A program made the position numbers and the translations under genes. Shown here one piece after another: positions 30,187 to 39,072 of a DNA stretch of 64,000 bases; positions within the stretch are counted from its first letter, which is position 1, and every line of letters begins with the position of its first letter. The notes beneath the pieces were generated by a model, which was not told where the DNA came from, did no database searches, and saw only the letters and a list, made by a program, of their open reading frames with translations. The stretch comes from Thauera sp. (GTDB taxonomy: Bacteria; Pseudomonadota; Gammaproteobacteria; Burkholderiales; Rhodocyclaceae): positions 62,001-126,000 of the forward strand of contig JAFLDS010000010.1 in the NCBI GenBank assembly GCA_017302295.1, read 5' to 3'.

Positions 30187-30729
30187 ATGCCGACGAAGAA
30201 GCTCATCATTCTCGACCGCGACGGCGTCATCAACGTCGACTCCGAGCAGTTCATCAAGTCGCCCGATGAATGGAAGCCGATTCCCGGTTCGCTCGAGGCG
30301 ATCGCGCGCCTCAACCAGTGGGGATGGCGCGTGGTGGTGGCGTCGAACCAGTCGGGCGTGGGTCGTGGCCTGTTCGGCATGGACACGCTGAACGCCATCA
30401 ACGAGAAGATGGTCAAGAGCCTCACCCAGGTCGGCGGCCGGCTCGACGCCATCTTCTTCTGCCCGCACGCGGCCGATTCGACCTGTGACTGCCGCAAGCC
30501 GAAACCCGGCCTGTTCCGGGAGATTGCCGAGCGCTTCAACGTCGAGCTTTCCGGCGTGCCCTGTGTCGGCGACAGCCTGCGCGATCTGCAGGCAGGCGTG
30601 GCGATGGGGTGTGCGCCTTATCTGGTGCTGACCGGCAAAGGCGCCAGAACGCGCGACGATCCGGCCTTGCCCGAGGGTACGCTGATCTTCGACGACCTTG
30701 CCGCGGTGGTGGCCGAGCTGACCGGCTGA
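30187..30729 (+). CDS. gmhB: D-glycero-beta-D-manno-heptose-1,7-bisphosphate 7-phosphatase
   Basis: This 180-residue HAD phosphatase has the nucleophile motif LDRDGVIN, the SNQSGVGRG motif and a zinc-binding CPHAADSTCDCRKPKPGLF loop, all typical for GmhB, which makes heptose for the LPS inner core. A GCAGGAG ribosome binding site precedes the ATG. glyS-gmhB-plsC is a common order in betaproteobacteria. Confidence 0.94.
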   Translation: MPTKKLIILDRDGVINVDSEQFIKSPDEWKPIPGSLEAIARLNQWGWRVVVASNQSGVGRGLFGMDTLNAINEKMVKSLTQVGGRLDAIFFCPHAADSTCDCRKPKPGLFREIAERFNVELSGVPCVGDSLRDLQAGVAMGCAPYLVLTGKGARTRDDPALPEGTLIFDDLAAVVAELTG

Positions 30730-30792
30730 GCGGCCGGCCGATCGTCGCCGTTCATTTCTCTTCCTTCCGTTTCCCTTCCGGAGCACGCCGCC

Positions 30793-31557
30793 GTGCACGT
30801 GATTCGTTCCGTCCTGTTCGCCCTCCTGCTGGCCGTCATCACCGTGCCCTATGCGCTGGTCGCCGTGCTGATCTTCTGGCTGCCGCCGATGACGCGGCAC
30901 CGCATCATCACCTCCTGGGTGCCGATCATGATGTGGGTGATCCGGCATGTGCTGGGTATCCGCTACCGGGTCATCGGCGCCGAGAACATGCCCGCCGGCC
31001 CGGCGGTGGTGCTCTCCAAACACCAGTCGGCGTGGGAAACGATCGCGCTGCAGCAGATCTTTCCGCCGCTGTGCTACGTGCTGAAGCGCGAATTGCTGCG
31101 CGTGCCCTTTTTCGGCTGGGCGCTGGCGCAGATTCCCGGGATCGCGATCGACCGCGGCGCGGGCAAGGATGCCCTGTCGCAGGTCGTCGAACAGGGGCGC
31201 GAGCGGCTGAAGGAGGGGCTGTGGGTGGTGGTGTTTCCCGAAGGCACGCGGGTGGCGCCGGGGGCGACGCGGCGCTACAAGCCGGGGGGCGCCTTCCTGG
31301 CCAAGCGTGCCGGCGTGCCGGTGGTCCCGGTGGCGCATAACGCGGGTGAGTTCTGGCGGCGCAATGCCTTCCTCAAATGGCCGGGCGAAATCACCGTCAG
31401 CATCGGCCCGGTGATCGATGTGAAAGGCGTGAAGGTGGAGCAGATCAACAGCCGCGCCGAAGCCTGGATCGAAACCGAGATGCGCCGGCTGTTTCCGCAC
31501 CACTACGACAACCAGCCCTTTGGCGAAGCGGTCGAGGCTGAGGTCGACGCCGAGTAA
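30793..31557 (+). CDS. plsC: 1-acyl-sn-glycerol-3-phosphate acyltransferase family protein
   Basis: The 254-residue membrane protein has a hydrophobic N-terminus (two segments in residues 5-50), the acyltransferase motif KHQSAWET (H-x4-E), and FPEGTRVAPG as the substrate-binding motif. It most likely makes phosphatidic acid, but the family also includes other lysophospholipid acyltransferases. The start is GTG; GGAG lies 10 bp upstream. Confidence 0.88.
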   Translation: MHVIRSVLFALLLAVITVPYALVAVLIFWLPPMTRHRIITSWVPIMMWVIRHVLGIRYRVIGAENMPAGPAVVLSKHQSAWETIALQQIFPPLCYVLKRELLRVPFFGWALAQIPGIAIDRGAGKDALSQVVEQGRERLKEGLWVVVFPEGTRVAPGATRRYKPGGAFLAKRAGVPVVPVAHNAGEFWRRNAFLKWPGEITVSIGPVIDVKGVKVEQINSRAEAWIETEMRRLFPHHYDNQPFGEAVEAEVDAE

Positions 31558-31655
31558 AGCGAGCGCTGAGTCGAAGAAGCCGCACCTTTCAGGCGCGCCA
31601 ACGCCAGCGCCGAATCGGACCAACAGCCGAATCGGACGACCGCGAAACGCGGACG

Positions 31656-31686
31656 AAAAAAAGCCCGCTCATCGAGCGGGCTTTTT
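31656..31686. terminator. Bidirectional intrinsic terminator between plsC and phaP
   Basis: AAAAAGCCCGCTC (31658-31670), loop ATC, GAGCGGGCTTTTT (31674-31686) form a perfect 13-bp arm pair. The GC stem is followed by T runs on both strands, so it can end both convergent transcripts. Confidence 0.9.
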
Positions 31687-31708
31687 ACTGCTATCGGCGA
31701 AGGACCGA

Positions 31709-32275
31709 TTAGGCAGCCTTCTTCGGCGCCTTGGCAGCGGTGGTGCTGACAGCCTTGACGGTGGCGTTGGTCGCGGCAGCCACGTTGGCTTCGGCGATCT
31801 CGGCGACTTGCTTGGCAGCCTTGCTCATGCTGTCGTAGGCGCTGTTGGCGGCGGCGATGGCCGACTTGACGGCGGCGACGGCAACGTCGGAACCAGCCGG
31901 GGCGGACTTGGCAGCCTTGTCCAGCGCGGTGGCGACGCCCTTGTTCATCTCGGCGACTTGAGCTTCGAACAGCTTCGACAGCTCTTCCTGGCTCTGCGAG
32001 GTGATCTCGTAGACGCTACGAGCGTAGGCAACGGCCTTCTCGACGATCGGCTGGGCCAGGGCGGCTTGCAGGTTCATCAGCTCTTGCACGTCCTTGGCGG
32101 CCAGCAGGGCCTTGGTGTTGGCAACGCCGTCTTCCAGAACCGAACGGGCGGTGTTCAGGTTCAGGGCGGCCAGGCGCTCGGCGCTGGCGAAAGCCGAGTT
32201 GGCGACCGTCAGCAGGGTCTCGATGTTGGCCTTGTTGGCGGCGGCGAACTGCTCGGGGGTAGCGAAGTTGGTCAT
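31709..32275 (-). CDS. phaP: Phasin family protein (PHB granule coat)
   Basis: The 188-residue, alanine-rich helical protein begins with the family pattern FATPEQFAAANKANIETLLT and continues with long amphipathic helices up to about residue 150, followed by an alanine- and lysine-rich tail (KAVSTTAAKAPKKAA). It coats polyhydroxybutyrate granules. A strong GGAG lies 7 bp before the ATG. A near-consensus promoter and a perfect palindrome lie upstream (32367-32419), consistent with strong, PHB-linked expression. Confidence 0.93.
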   Translation of the reverse strand: MTNFATPEQFAAANKANIETLLTVANSAFASAERLAALNLNTARSVLEDGVANTKALLAAKDVQELMNLQAALAQPIVEKAVAYARSVYEITSQSQEELSKLFEAQVAEMNKGVATALDKAAKSAPAGSDVAVAAVKSAIAAANSAYDSMSKAAKQVAEIAEANVAAATNATVKAVSTTAAKAPKKAA

Positions 32276-32366
32276 TTGAAGCTCCTAAGTGAAAAGCGAT
32301 GAAATCTGGTGGGCAAGACGTTTCGATCACAGCGACGCTGCGATGTTGCGTTGCAGCATGATTCGA

Positions 32367-32394
32367 ATTATAGGGGACGAAGCCGCCTTGTCAA
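32367..32394 (-). promoter_or_regulatory. phaP promoter (sigma-70)
   Basis: On the minus strand TTGACA (32394-32389) and TATAAT (32372-32367), both perfect consensus, are separated by 16 bp. The start codon of phaP is about 90 bp downstream. Confidence 0.85.
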
Positions 32395-32400
32395 GACAAA

Positions 32401-32419
32401 ATTTGTGCATCGCACAAAT
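32401..32419. promoter_or_regulatory. Palindromic operator upstream of phaP, candidate PhaR site
   Basis: ATTTGTGC-ATC-GCACAAAT is a perfect 8+3+8 inverted repeat 6 bp upstream of the -35 box. PhaR, the PHB-responsive repressor that controls phasin genes in other proteobacteria, binds TGC/GCA-containing palindromes of similar layout; the match is suggestive only. Confidence 0.55.
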
Positions 32420-32524
32420 CCGTTCCGATTGATCGCTTCAATGACCTGGGAGCCGGTCGCGGAGGCCGCGGCGAGAGGGCGAGAAAGTGAGGCCGCCCGG
32501 AGGCGGCCACGCGTTCGCCGGCTT

Positions 32525-33301
32525 TCAGTCGTGACTGAAATTGGGCTTGCGCTTCTCGACGAAGGCGGTCATGCCTTCCTTCTGGTCGTTGGTCGCAAAC
32601 GAGGCGTGGAACACGCGGCGCTCGAACAACAGGCCTTCGTTGAGGCCGCTCTCGAAGGAGCGGTTGATCGACTCCTTGATCATCATGACGATGGGCAGCG
32701 AGTAGCTGGCGATGGTCTCGGCGGTGGCGAGCGCGTCCTCGACCAGCTTGTCGGCCGGCACCACGCGCGACACCAGGCCGGCGCGTTCGGCTTCGGCGGC
32801 GTCCATCATGCGGCCGGTGAGGCACAGTTCCATGGCTTTGGCCTTGCTGACCGCGCGCGGCAGACGCTGCGTGCCGCCGGCGCCGGGCAGGGTGCCGAGC
32901 TTGACCTCGGGCTGGCCGAACTTGGCCGTGTCGGCGGCGATGATGATGTCGCACATCATCGCCAGCTCGTTGCCGCCACCGAGCGCGAAGCCGGCCACTG
33001 CCGCGATGACCGGCTTGCGGCAGGTCTTCACGCGTTCCCAGTTGCGCGTGATGTACTCGTTCTTGTAAGCGTCCATGTAAGAGAACGAGGCCATCGCACC
33101 GATGTCGGCGCCGGCAGCGAAGGCCTTTTCCGACCCGGTGATGACGATCGCGCCGATGCCGTCGTCGGCCTCGAAGCCGTTGAGCGCATCGGTGATCTCG
33201 TTGACCACCTGGTCATTGAGCGCGTTGAGCGCCTTGGGTCGGTTCAGGGTGATCAGGCCGACGCGTCCGCGGGTTTCGGCGATGATGAGTTCGTACGTCA
33301 T
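32525..33301 (-). CDS. Enoyl-CoA hydratase (crotonase family)
   Basis: The 258-residue crotonase has the oxyanion-hole motif [19 protein letters not shown] with the first catalytic glutamate and [17 protein letters not shown] with the second, as in short-chain enoyl-CoA hydratases of beta-oxidation. The ATG at 33301 is preceded by GAGGAGAC; the frame stays open upstream through lptA-antisense sequence but the added residues are proline-rich noise. It is 43 bp from the lptA stop, where lptB would normally be expected. Confidence 0.92.
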   Translation of the reverse strand: MTYELIIAETRGRVGLITLNRPKALNALNDQVVNEITDALNGFEADDGIGAIVITGSEKAFAAGADIGAMASFSYMDAYKNEYITRNWERVKTCRKPVIAAVAGFALGGGNELAMMCDIIIAADTAKFGQPEVKLGTLPGAGGTQRLPRAVSKAKAMELCLTGRMMDAAEAERAGLVSRVVPADKLVEDALATAETIASYSLPIVMMIKESINRSFESGLNEGLLFERRVFHASFATNDQKEGMTAFVEKRKPNFSHD

Positions 33302-33344
33302 GGAGTCTCCTCGATCTTGGGGGAAATGCCCGCCAGCCGGGCGT

Positions 33345-33887
33345 TCAGCGGCTGCCTTCGGGCTTGTTGTCACCCTTGGGCTGGATGACGGCGCGCACGC
33401 GGCCGTCGGCCCCGGCGGCGGGGGCGCTGCCGGGGGCATTGGTCGCGAGGTAGTTCTCGCTCATCGCGTCGTATTCGATATAGCTGCCGCGCACCTCGTC
33501 GCCGCCGCTGGTCACTCGCGCGCGCTTGAAAAGCCTGGCCTGCTCGGTGCGGCTGTCGTATTCGATGCGCTCGGCTTCGCCATCGACGTACTCGTTGCTG
33601 GCTTCGCGTTTCTGGCGGAAGGTGGCGAGCTTGTTGCCGGAGGCGGTCGCGACGCCTTTCTGGAAGCCGTCGGCACCCTGGGTGACGACCAGCTTGTCGC
33701 CCTTGATCACCAGCGTGCCCTGCGTCAGCACGACGGCGCCCTCGAAGACATGGACCTTGTTGCGGTCGTCCACCGACATGCGGTCGGCTTCGATGTCCAC
33801 CGGCTTGTTGCGGTCGGCGCGCTCGGCGAGCGCGGGGGCGGCGGCGAGGCCGAGCAGGAGCAGGGCGGCGATGAGGCGGTTTGTCAT
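33345..33887 (-). CDS. lptA: LPS export periplasmic protein LptA
   Basis: The 180-residue protein has a signal peptide ([18 protein letters not shown], cleaved after ALA) and an OstA-like beta-jellyroll ([20 protein letters not shown], then [19 protein letters not shown]). LptA forms the bridge that carries LPS across the periplasm. Its start overlaps the lptC end by 4 bp. After its stop comes an enoyl-CoA hydratase gene instead of lptB. Confidence 0.93.
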   Translation of the reverse strand: MTNRLIAALLLLGLAAAPALAERADRNKPVDIEADRMSVDDRNKVHVFEGAVVLTQGTLVIKGDKLVVTQGADGFQKGVATASGNKLATFRQKREASNEYVDGEAERIEYDSRTEQARLFKRARVTSGGDEVRGSYIEYDAMSENYLATNAPGSAPAAGADGRVRAVIQPKGDNKPEGSR

Positions 33888-34462
33888 GAGGATTTGTCCT
33901 GGCGGCGAGGCATGTGGACCTTGACCTGTCCGGTCAGGTTCAGCGTGCCGAACAGATTGTCGGACTCCATGCCGAGCGCGTTGGCGGTGGTGTTGCCCTG
34001 GGTGAGGCGCACGGGCTGGGCGGTCCGCGCGTGCTGCGGATCGGGCCAGACGCTGAGTGCCTCGGAGTTGAGTTCGAGTTCAGGCAGGCCTTCGCCGCGC
34101 GTGCGCCGGGCGTGCACGTCGCCGGCCAGATCGACCTGCTCGCCGCCGGGCAAGACCTTGCCGCGGTCGGCGGTCACATGAAACCGCATGTCGTCGCGGA
34201 ACACCGTCAGGCGTGGCAGCTCGAGCTGCGTCGTGTCGTCGGCGGGGAAGTGCGACAGCTGGTCGGCAAGCAGTTCATAGCGCTGGCTGCCGTCCTTCGC
34301 GAAGCCGACGATGCGCGTCCGCGTGGCGCTGAAGTCGGGCCCGGTCTGCACTGCCTTGTCGGCCGCGGGCTCGTCGACACGGGTGGCACGCTCGAGCCAA
34401 AGTGATGCGCCGGCGATGACGGTCAGGGCGATCAGCGGATAGAGCCGGTAGGCGGTCTGCAT
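33884..34462 (-). CDS. lptC: LPS export protein LptC
   Basis: The 192-residue protein has one N-terminal transmembrane anchor (LYPLIALTVIAGASLWL) and a periplasmic LptC/OstA-like domain. It hands LPS from the LptBFG transporter to LptA. GAGGCGAG precedes the ATG. Order and overlap with lptA are as usual, but kdsC, which should precede it, is missing. Confidence 0.9.
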   Translation of the reverse strand: MQTAYRLYPLIALTVIAGASLWLERATRVDEPAADKAVQTGPDFSATRTRIVGFAKDGSQRYELLADQLSHFPADDTTQLELPRLTVFRDDMRFHVTADRGKVLPGGEQVDLAGDVHARRTRGEGLPELELNSEALSVWPDPQHARTAQPVRLTQGNTTANALGMESDNLFGTLNLTGQVKVHMPRRQDKSS

Positions 34463-34475
34463 GCGCTGGCTCGCC

Positions 34476-34526
34476 TCAGTTCCGGGCGGCGGCGCGGAAT
34501 CGAGCCGTTGGTGACTGGAAGCCCAT
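34476..34526 (-). pseudogene. 16-codon ORF where kdsC is expected (possible deletion scar)
   Basis: Directly after the kdsD stop (TGATG overlap) a 16-codon ORF reads MGFQSPTARFRAAARN and then stops, 13 bp before the lptC start. In related genomes kdsC (KDO-8-phosphate phosphatase) lies here, and its N-terminus is typically a short basic-alanine stretch before the DVDGVLTDG motif. The ORF could be the remaining N-terminus of a deleted kdsC. No HAD motif survives. Confidence 0.35.
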
Positions 34527-35515
34527 CAGATCACCTTTGCCAGCATCAGGTCGTGCGTGGTCAGGGCGCCGACCAGCACGCCGGACTTGTCGACCACCAG
34601 CAGCTGGCTGATGCGCCGGCTCTCCATCAGCTCGACGGCGTCGACGGCCAGCGCTTCGGGTCCGATCGAGCGGGGATGGGCGCTCATCACCGCGGCGAGC
34701 TTCGCGTTGCGCACGTCGCAGCCCTTTTCCAAAGCACGGCGCAGGTCGCCGTCGGTAAAGATGCCAAGCGGGCGACCGGCGTCGTCGACAACCGCGGTCA
34801 TGCCCATGCCGCCGGTGGTCATCGCCAGCAGTGCCTGGGTCAGTGGTGCGTCGGGCGCGATCGCGGGCACGGCGGCGCGCGGGCGCATGACGTCGGCGAC
34901 GTGGGTGAGCAGACGGCGGCCGAGCGCGCCGCCAGGATGCGAGCGGGCGAAATCGTCGGCGCCGAAGCCGCGTGCATCGAGCAAGGCGACGGCGAGGGCG
35001 TCGCCGAGCGCCAGTGCAGCGGTGGTGCTGGCCGTCGGCGCGAGGTTGAGCGGGCAGGCCTCCTCGCTGACCGCCGCATTCAGATGGACGTCGGCCTCGA
35101 GCGCGAGCGGCGAATCGGGATTGCCGGTCATCGTGATCAGGCGTGCGCCCTGGCGCTTCACCAGCGGCACGATGGTGAGCACTTCCTCGCTCGAGCCCGA
35201 GTTCGACAGGGCGATGACGACGTCCTCGGGGGTGATCATGCCGAGGTCGCCATGCGCGGCTTCGGCGGCGTGCACGAAGTAGGCGGGCGTGCCGGTGCTG
35301 GCCAGGGTGGCGGCGAGCTTGCGCGCGATGTGCCCGGACTTGCCGATGCCGGTGACGATGACGCGCCCGCGGCGTTGCAGGATCAGCGCAACGGCCTGTT
35401 CGAACTCGGTTCCCACCCGGTCGGCCAGCGTCGATACCGCGGCCGCCTCGATGCGGAGCACGCGGCGGGCGAGCGCAATCGCGCGGCTGTCTTGGGCAGG
35501 ATCCATTGGGGACAT
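34526..35515 (-). CDS. kdsD: Arabinose-5-phosphate isomerase KdsD
   Basis: The 329-residue protein has an SIS sugar isomerase domain (VIVTGIGKSGHIARKLAAT, GDLGMITPEDVVIALSNSGSSEEV) and two CBS domains (about 200-325). It converts ribulose-5-phosphate to arabinose-5-phosphate, the first step to KDO of LPS. The ATG at 35515 is chosen; another at 35506 is equally possible. It is divergent from the antiporter gene at 35653. Confidence 0.93.
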   Translation of the reverse strand: MSPMDPAQDSRAIALARRVLRIEAAAVSTLADRVGTEFEQAVALILQRRGRVIVTGIGKSGHIARKLAATLASTGTPAYFVHAAEAAHGDLGMITPEDVVIALSNSGSSEEVLTIVPLVKRQGARLITMTGNPDSPLALEADVHLNAAVSEEACPLNLAPTASTTAALALGDALAVALLDARGFGADDFARSHPGGALGRRLLTHVADVMRPRAAVPAIAPDAPLTQALLAMTTGGMGMTAVVDDAGRPLGIFTDGDLRRALEKGCDVRNAKLAAVMSAHPRSIGPEALAVDAVELMESRRISQLLVVDKSGVLVGALTTHDLMLAKVI

Positions 35516-35652
35516 AGACTCGAAACGGTTACACTTCAACGAAGACGCAGTCATGCCGGCGCACGCAAACCGACGCGCCGAAGCTGGACTGCGATTGTAT
35601 ATCAGTCGGGACGCCGACCGGGATGCCGGGGCAAGCCCGTTCGAACCTTCCG

Positions 35653-37623
35653 ATGCTCAACACGCTCGAATTCGTGCTCCTGCTGCTGGCGGCCGCCGTG
35701 GTGCTGGTGGCGCTGTTCCGCAGCCTCAACCTGCCGGCGGTGCTCGGTTATCTGCTCGTCGGTGCGATCGGCGGCCCGCACGCGCTGAACCTGATGCAGG
35801 CGTCGCAGGGCGCGAGCCACCTCGCCGAATTCGGCGTCGTGTTCCTGATGTTCTCGATCGGGCTCGAATTCTCCCTCGCACGCCTGGTGGCGATGAAGCG
35901 CATCGTGTTCGGGCTCGGCGCGGTGCAGGTGCTGGGTACCGTGGTGCTGGTGATGGTGCTCGGGCGCCTGGGCGGGCTGGGCTGGGCGGCGAGCTTCGCG
36001 CTCGGCGGCACGCTGGCGATGTCGTCCACCGCGATCCTGTCCAAGCTGCTCGCTGACCGTATGGAGCTCGACAGCCGCCACGGCCGCGAGATCATCGGCG
36101 TGCTGCTGTTCCAGGACCTGGCGGTGGTGCCGCTGCTGATCCTGCTGCCGGCTTTGTCGCAGCCGGCCGAGGACCTGCTGTTCACGCTGGGCGTCGCATC
36201 GATCAAGGCGACGGTGCTGCTCGCGCTGGTGCTGGGCTTCGGGCAGCGCTGGATGCGCTGGTGGTTCACGCTGGTCGCGCGGCGCAAGTCGAGCGAGCTG
36301 TTCATGCTCAACGTGCTGCTGATGACGCTGGGCCTCGCCTGGATGTCGGAGTTCTTCGGGCTGTCGCTGGCGCTGGGCGCCTTTCTGGCCGGCATGCTGA
36401 TTTCGGAAACCGAGTACCGCTATCAGGTGGAGGAGGACATCAAGCCCTTCCGCGACGTGCTGCTCGGCCTGTTCTTCGTCACCGTGGGCATGCTGCTCGA
36501 TGCGGCGGAGGTTCTGCGCAACCTGCCTGCGGTGATCGGCATGGTGGTGGGGCTGCTGCTGTTCAAATTTGCGATCGTGTTCGGCGCATCGCGCGCTTTC
36601 GGCTCGCATCCGGGCACGGCGATGCGCTCGGGCCTGTGGCTGTGCGCCGGCGGCGAGTTCGGCTTCGTGCTGCTGTCCGAGGTGCTCGGCCTGAAGCTGA
36701 TGCCGCACGGTCTCGCGCAGGTGGCGGTCGCGGCGCTCGTGCTGTCGATGCTGCTGGCGCCCTTCATCGTGCAGTTCAGCGACAAGCTGGTGATGCGCTT
36801 CGTCGCTTCCGAATGGCTGCTGCGTTCGATGGAGCTGACCCGGGTCGCGGCGCAGTCGCTCGGTGCCGAGAAGCACATCATCATCTGCGGCTACGGCCGC
36901 AGCGGCCAGTACATGGCGCGTTTCCTGGAGCAGGAGAACGTCAGCTACGTGGCGCTGGACCTCGACCCGGAGCGGGTGCGCGAGGCGGGCGCGGCCGGCG
37001 ATACGGTCGTGTTCGGCGATGCGGCGCGGCGCGAGACGCTGATGGCTGCAGGCATCCTGCGCGCCAGCGCGTTGGTGATCTCGTATTCGGTGGTCGAATC
37101 GGCGTTGCGCGTGATCCATCATGCGCAGAAGTTGCGCCCCGGGCTGCCCATCGTGGTGCGGGCGGCGGACGAGTCCGACATGGAAAAGCTCATGCAGGCC
37201 GGCGCTGCCGAAGTGGTGCCCGAGGCCTTCGAGGGCAGCATCATGCTCGCATCCCACGCGCTGGCGCTGGTCGGCGTGCCGCTCAACCGCGTGGTGCGGC
37301 GCATCCGCGATATACGTAATCAGCGCTACGCGCTGATGCGCGGCTTCTTCCATGGTGCGACCGATGCCGCCGATGGACCGGACGCAGCCCAGGCGCGTCT
37401 GCACTCGCTCACCGTGCCGCCGGGCGCGCGCTCCATCGGTCGTCGGTTGGGGGATCTGCGTCTGGGGGAGGTCGAGGTGCTGGTGTCGGCGATCCGTCGG
37501 CGCGGGGTGCGCATCGAGTCGCCCGGACCCGATAGCAGTATCGAGGAGGGCGACGTGCTGGTGCTGCTCGGTCTGCCGCTGGGTCTGGAGGCCGCCGAAC
37601 AGCGTCTGCTGCAGGGCGGCTGA
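35653..37623 (+). CDS. Monovalent cation:proton antiporter, CPA2 family (KefB/YbaL-like)
   Basis: The 656-residue protein has about 12 hydrophobic helices in the first 380 residues (Na_H_Exchanger domain; EFGVVFLMFSIGLEFS, ALGGTLAMSSTAILSKLL), a TrkA-N nucleotide-binding domain (HIIICGYGRSGQYMARFLEQ, about 415-530) and a TrkA-C domain (about 570-650; GARSIGRRLGDLRL, EGDVLVLLG). It exports K+ or Na+ against protons. The ATG at 35653 starts at the first helix; an in-frame ATG at 35623 adds ten residues. It converges with a prepilin gene only 15 bp away. Confidence 0.9.
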   Translation: MLNTLEFVLLLLAAAVVLVALFRSLNLPAVLGYLLVGAIGGPHALNLMQASQGASHLAEFGVVFLMFSIGLEFSLARLVAMKRIVFGLGAVQVLGTVVLVMVLGRLGGLGWAASFALGGTLAMSSTAILSKLLADRMELDSRHGREIIGVLLFQDLAVVPLLILLPALSQPAEDLLFTLGVASIKATVLLALVLGFGQRWMRWWFTLVARRKSSELFMLNVLLMTLGLAWMSEFFGLSLALGAFLAGMLISETEYRYQVEEDIKPFRDVLLGLFFVTVGMLLDAAEVLRNLPAVIGMVVGLLLFKFAIVFGASRAFGSHPGTAMRSGLWLCAGGEFGFVLLSEVLGLKLMPHGLAQVAVAALVLSMLLAPFIVQFSDKLVMRFVASEWLLRSMELTRVAAQSLGAEKHIIICGYGRSGQYMARFLEQENVSYVALDLDPERVREAGAAGDTVVFGDAARRETLMAAGILRASALVISYSVVESALRVIHHAQKLRPGLPIVVRAADESDMEKLMQAGAAEVVPEAFEGSIMLASHALALVGVPLNRVVRRIRDIRNQRYALMRGFFHGATDAADGPDAAQARLHSLTVPPGARSIGRRLGDLRLGEVEVLVSAIRRRGVRIESPGPDSSIEEGDVLVLLGLPLGLEAAEQRLLQGG

Positions 37624-37638
37624 TGGCCTCCCCGGCGG

Positions 37639-38289
37639 CTACAGGGTCAGGCAGACAGTGTGGCTGTTGGCATCGACGAGCGGGTTCGTCGCCGAGATCA
37701 CGCTGAGCGCGCCGTCGTCGGCGGTGGTGCCCGCCCGCATCGCGCCACTGGCGGGATTGCCGTCGTCCAGGCTCTGGTCGAGCTGGCGCACGAGCTTGCC
37801 GCTGATGCTGGCCGAGCACATCACGTGGCTTCCACCCAGGCCGAGCGGCGCACCGCTGCCGCCGCGCTGGATGCCGATCCGTCCGCCTGCGGCGTTGCGC
37901 GGGATGTAGCCGGCGTCGGCGGTGTCGGTGGGTCCGCTGGCGAGGTTGGCGAGCCGCACCTGCTGCCAGAAATTCGCCGCTTCGCTGCCCGTGTCGTCGT
38001 CCCAGCGCCCGCCGAGTGAACCGTCGCCGTTGCCGGCGGTGGTGCAGTCCGATACGCCGGACGGGCACAGGTGCGCCACCGCGCGGCGATCGTCGCCGGG
38101 GAGCGCGCGGAACTTGTCCTGATAGGCGTAGATCAGCATCGGCGTGGTGCGGAAGTCCTGCGCGATGTTCTTCACCTTCGCGCTGTCGATCAGCTCCTGG
38201 CCCTTGAGCACGCCGCCGAGCAACAGCCCGACGATGACGAGGACGACGGCGATTTCGACGAGGGTGAAGCCGTTCTGATGAGACTTCAT
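37639..38289 (-). CDS. Prepilin-like protein with type III/IV methylation site
   Basis: The 216-residue protein starts MKSHQNGFTLVEIAVVLVIV: a short basic leader, the prepilin peptidase site G|FTLVE and the hydrophobic N-terminal helix. The rest is an extracellular globular head with three or four cysteines that may form disulfides. Last gene of the pilus-like operon. No homology stronger than the class I pseudopilin N-terminus can be seen. Confidence 0.85.
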   Translation of the reverse strand: MKSHQNGFTLVEIAVVLVIVGLLLGGVLKGQELIDSAKVKNIAQDFRTTPMLIYAYQDKFRALPGDDRRAVAHLCPSGVSDCTTAGNGDGSLGGRWDDDTGSEAANFWQQVRLANLASGPTDTADAGYIPRNAAGGRIGIQRGGSGAPLGLGGSHVMCSASISGKLVRQLDQSLDDGNPASGAMRAGTTADDGALSVISATNPLVDANSHTVCLTL

Positions 38290-38349
38290 GGTGGCGCTCC
38301 TTCGTGGTTGGGAAAGCGGTGTGAGCTGGCATCGGCCAGCGGCAGGCGT

Positions 38350-39072
38350 TTACAGACGCCCCGCGTGGGCGAGGTGGGCGATCAACAGCGGGCGTCCGAT
38401 CCAGATGAGGAGATCGTCGAAATCGGCGCTGGCCTCGCCCGCCTCATACATCGGGGTGCTCGCCGAATAGTCCGCGTTGTGGCCGTCGGCGCGCCGGTTC
38501 TGTCCGGTCGAGAACACCACCGCCACCGCCTGCGAGTCGCTCAGCGTCGTGATCGCGCCGCCGTCGTTGCCGCGCACCTGCAGGTTGGAGATCGGCGCCG
38601 TGTGCGCCCCCACCGGCGCGGTGACGAAGGCGGCGTCGACGCGATAGCGCCAGTGGCCGCTCCAGTCGTCGCTTGCGTCGCGGCGCGGATGGCCCCAGGC
38701 GTCGTGGGCCGTCAGCCCCAGGCTGCGCCACGGCAGGCGGCCTTCGCCGCTCATGCTGCAGGGCGCGGCGTCCTCGAGGCCGTAGTGCGGGCTCGCCGGA
38801 TCAGCTTCGGTGCTGGGGCAGGGCAGCCGACCGTGGATGATGGCGAAGCCGGTCAGGGCGCGTTCGATGTCGTGCAAGGCGTCGAGCGTGTGCTGCCGAT
38901 CGCGCGCCTCCATGCGCGCGCCCAGGGGAACGAGCATGCTGCCGGTGAGCAGGCCGAGGATGACGAGCACGACCGCAAGCTCGGCGAGGGTGAAGCCTGC
39001 AGCGCGATGGCGCGGGGGGCGGCGCGGCGGCGAAGGCTGAGGCGCGCAGGGCCGCAGGCTCAGTTCAGGCAT
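38350..39072 (-). CDS. Prepilin-like protein with a long basic leader
   Basis: The 240-residue protein has the pseudopilin motif GFTLAELAVVLVILGLL at about residues 26-42, after an unusually long leader rich in arginine and proline (RPPRHRAAG). A head domain with two cysteines (LPCPST, APCSMSG) follows. The start overlaps the preceding gene by 13 bp. A shorter start is not obvious. Confidence 0.8.
   Translation of the reverse strand: MPELSLRPCAPQPSPPRRPPRHRAAGFTLAELAVVLVILGLLTGSMLVPLGARMEARDRQHTLDALHDIERALTGFAIIHGRLPCPSTEADPASPHYGLEDAAPCSMSGEGRLPWRSLGLTAHDAWGHPRRDASDDWSGHWRYRVDAAFVTAPVGAHTAPISNLQVRGNDGGAITTLSDSQAVAVVFSTGQNRRADGHNADYSASTPMYEAGEASADFDDLLIWIGRPLLIAHLAHAGRL

Noticed and set aside
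35602-37404. 600-codon minus-strand ORF opposite the CPA2 antiporter
   Set aside because: Q/H/R-rich shadow; the plus strand encodes a clear antiporter with TrkA domains.
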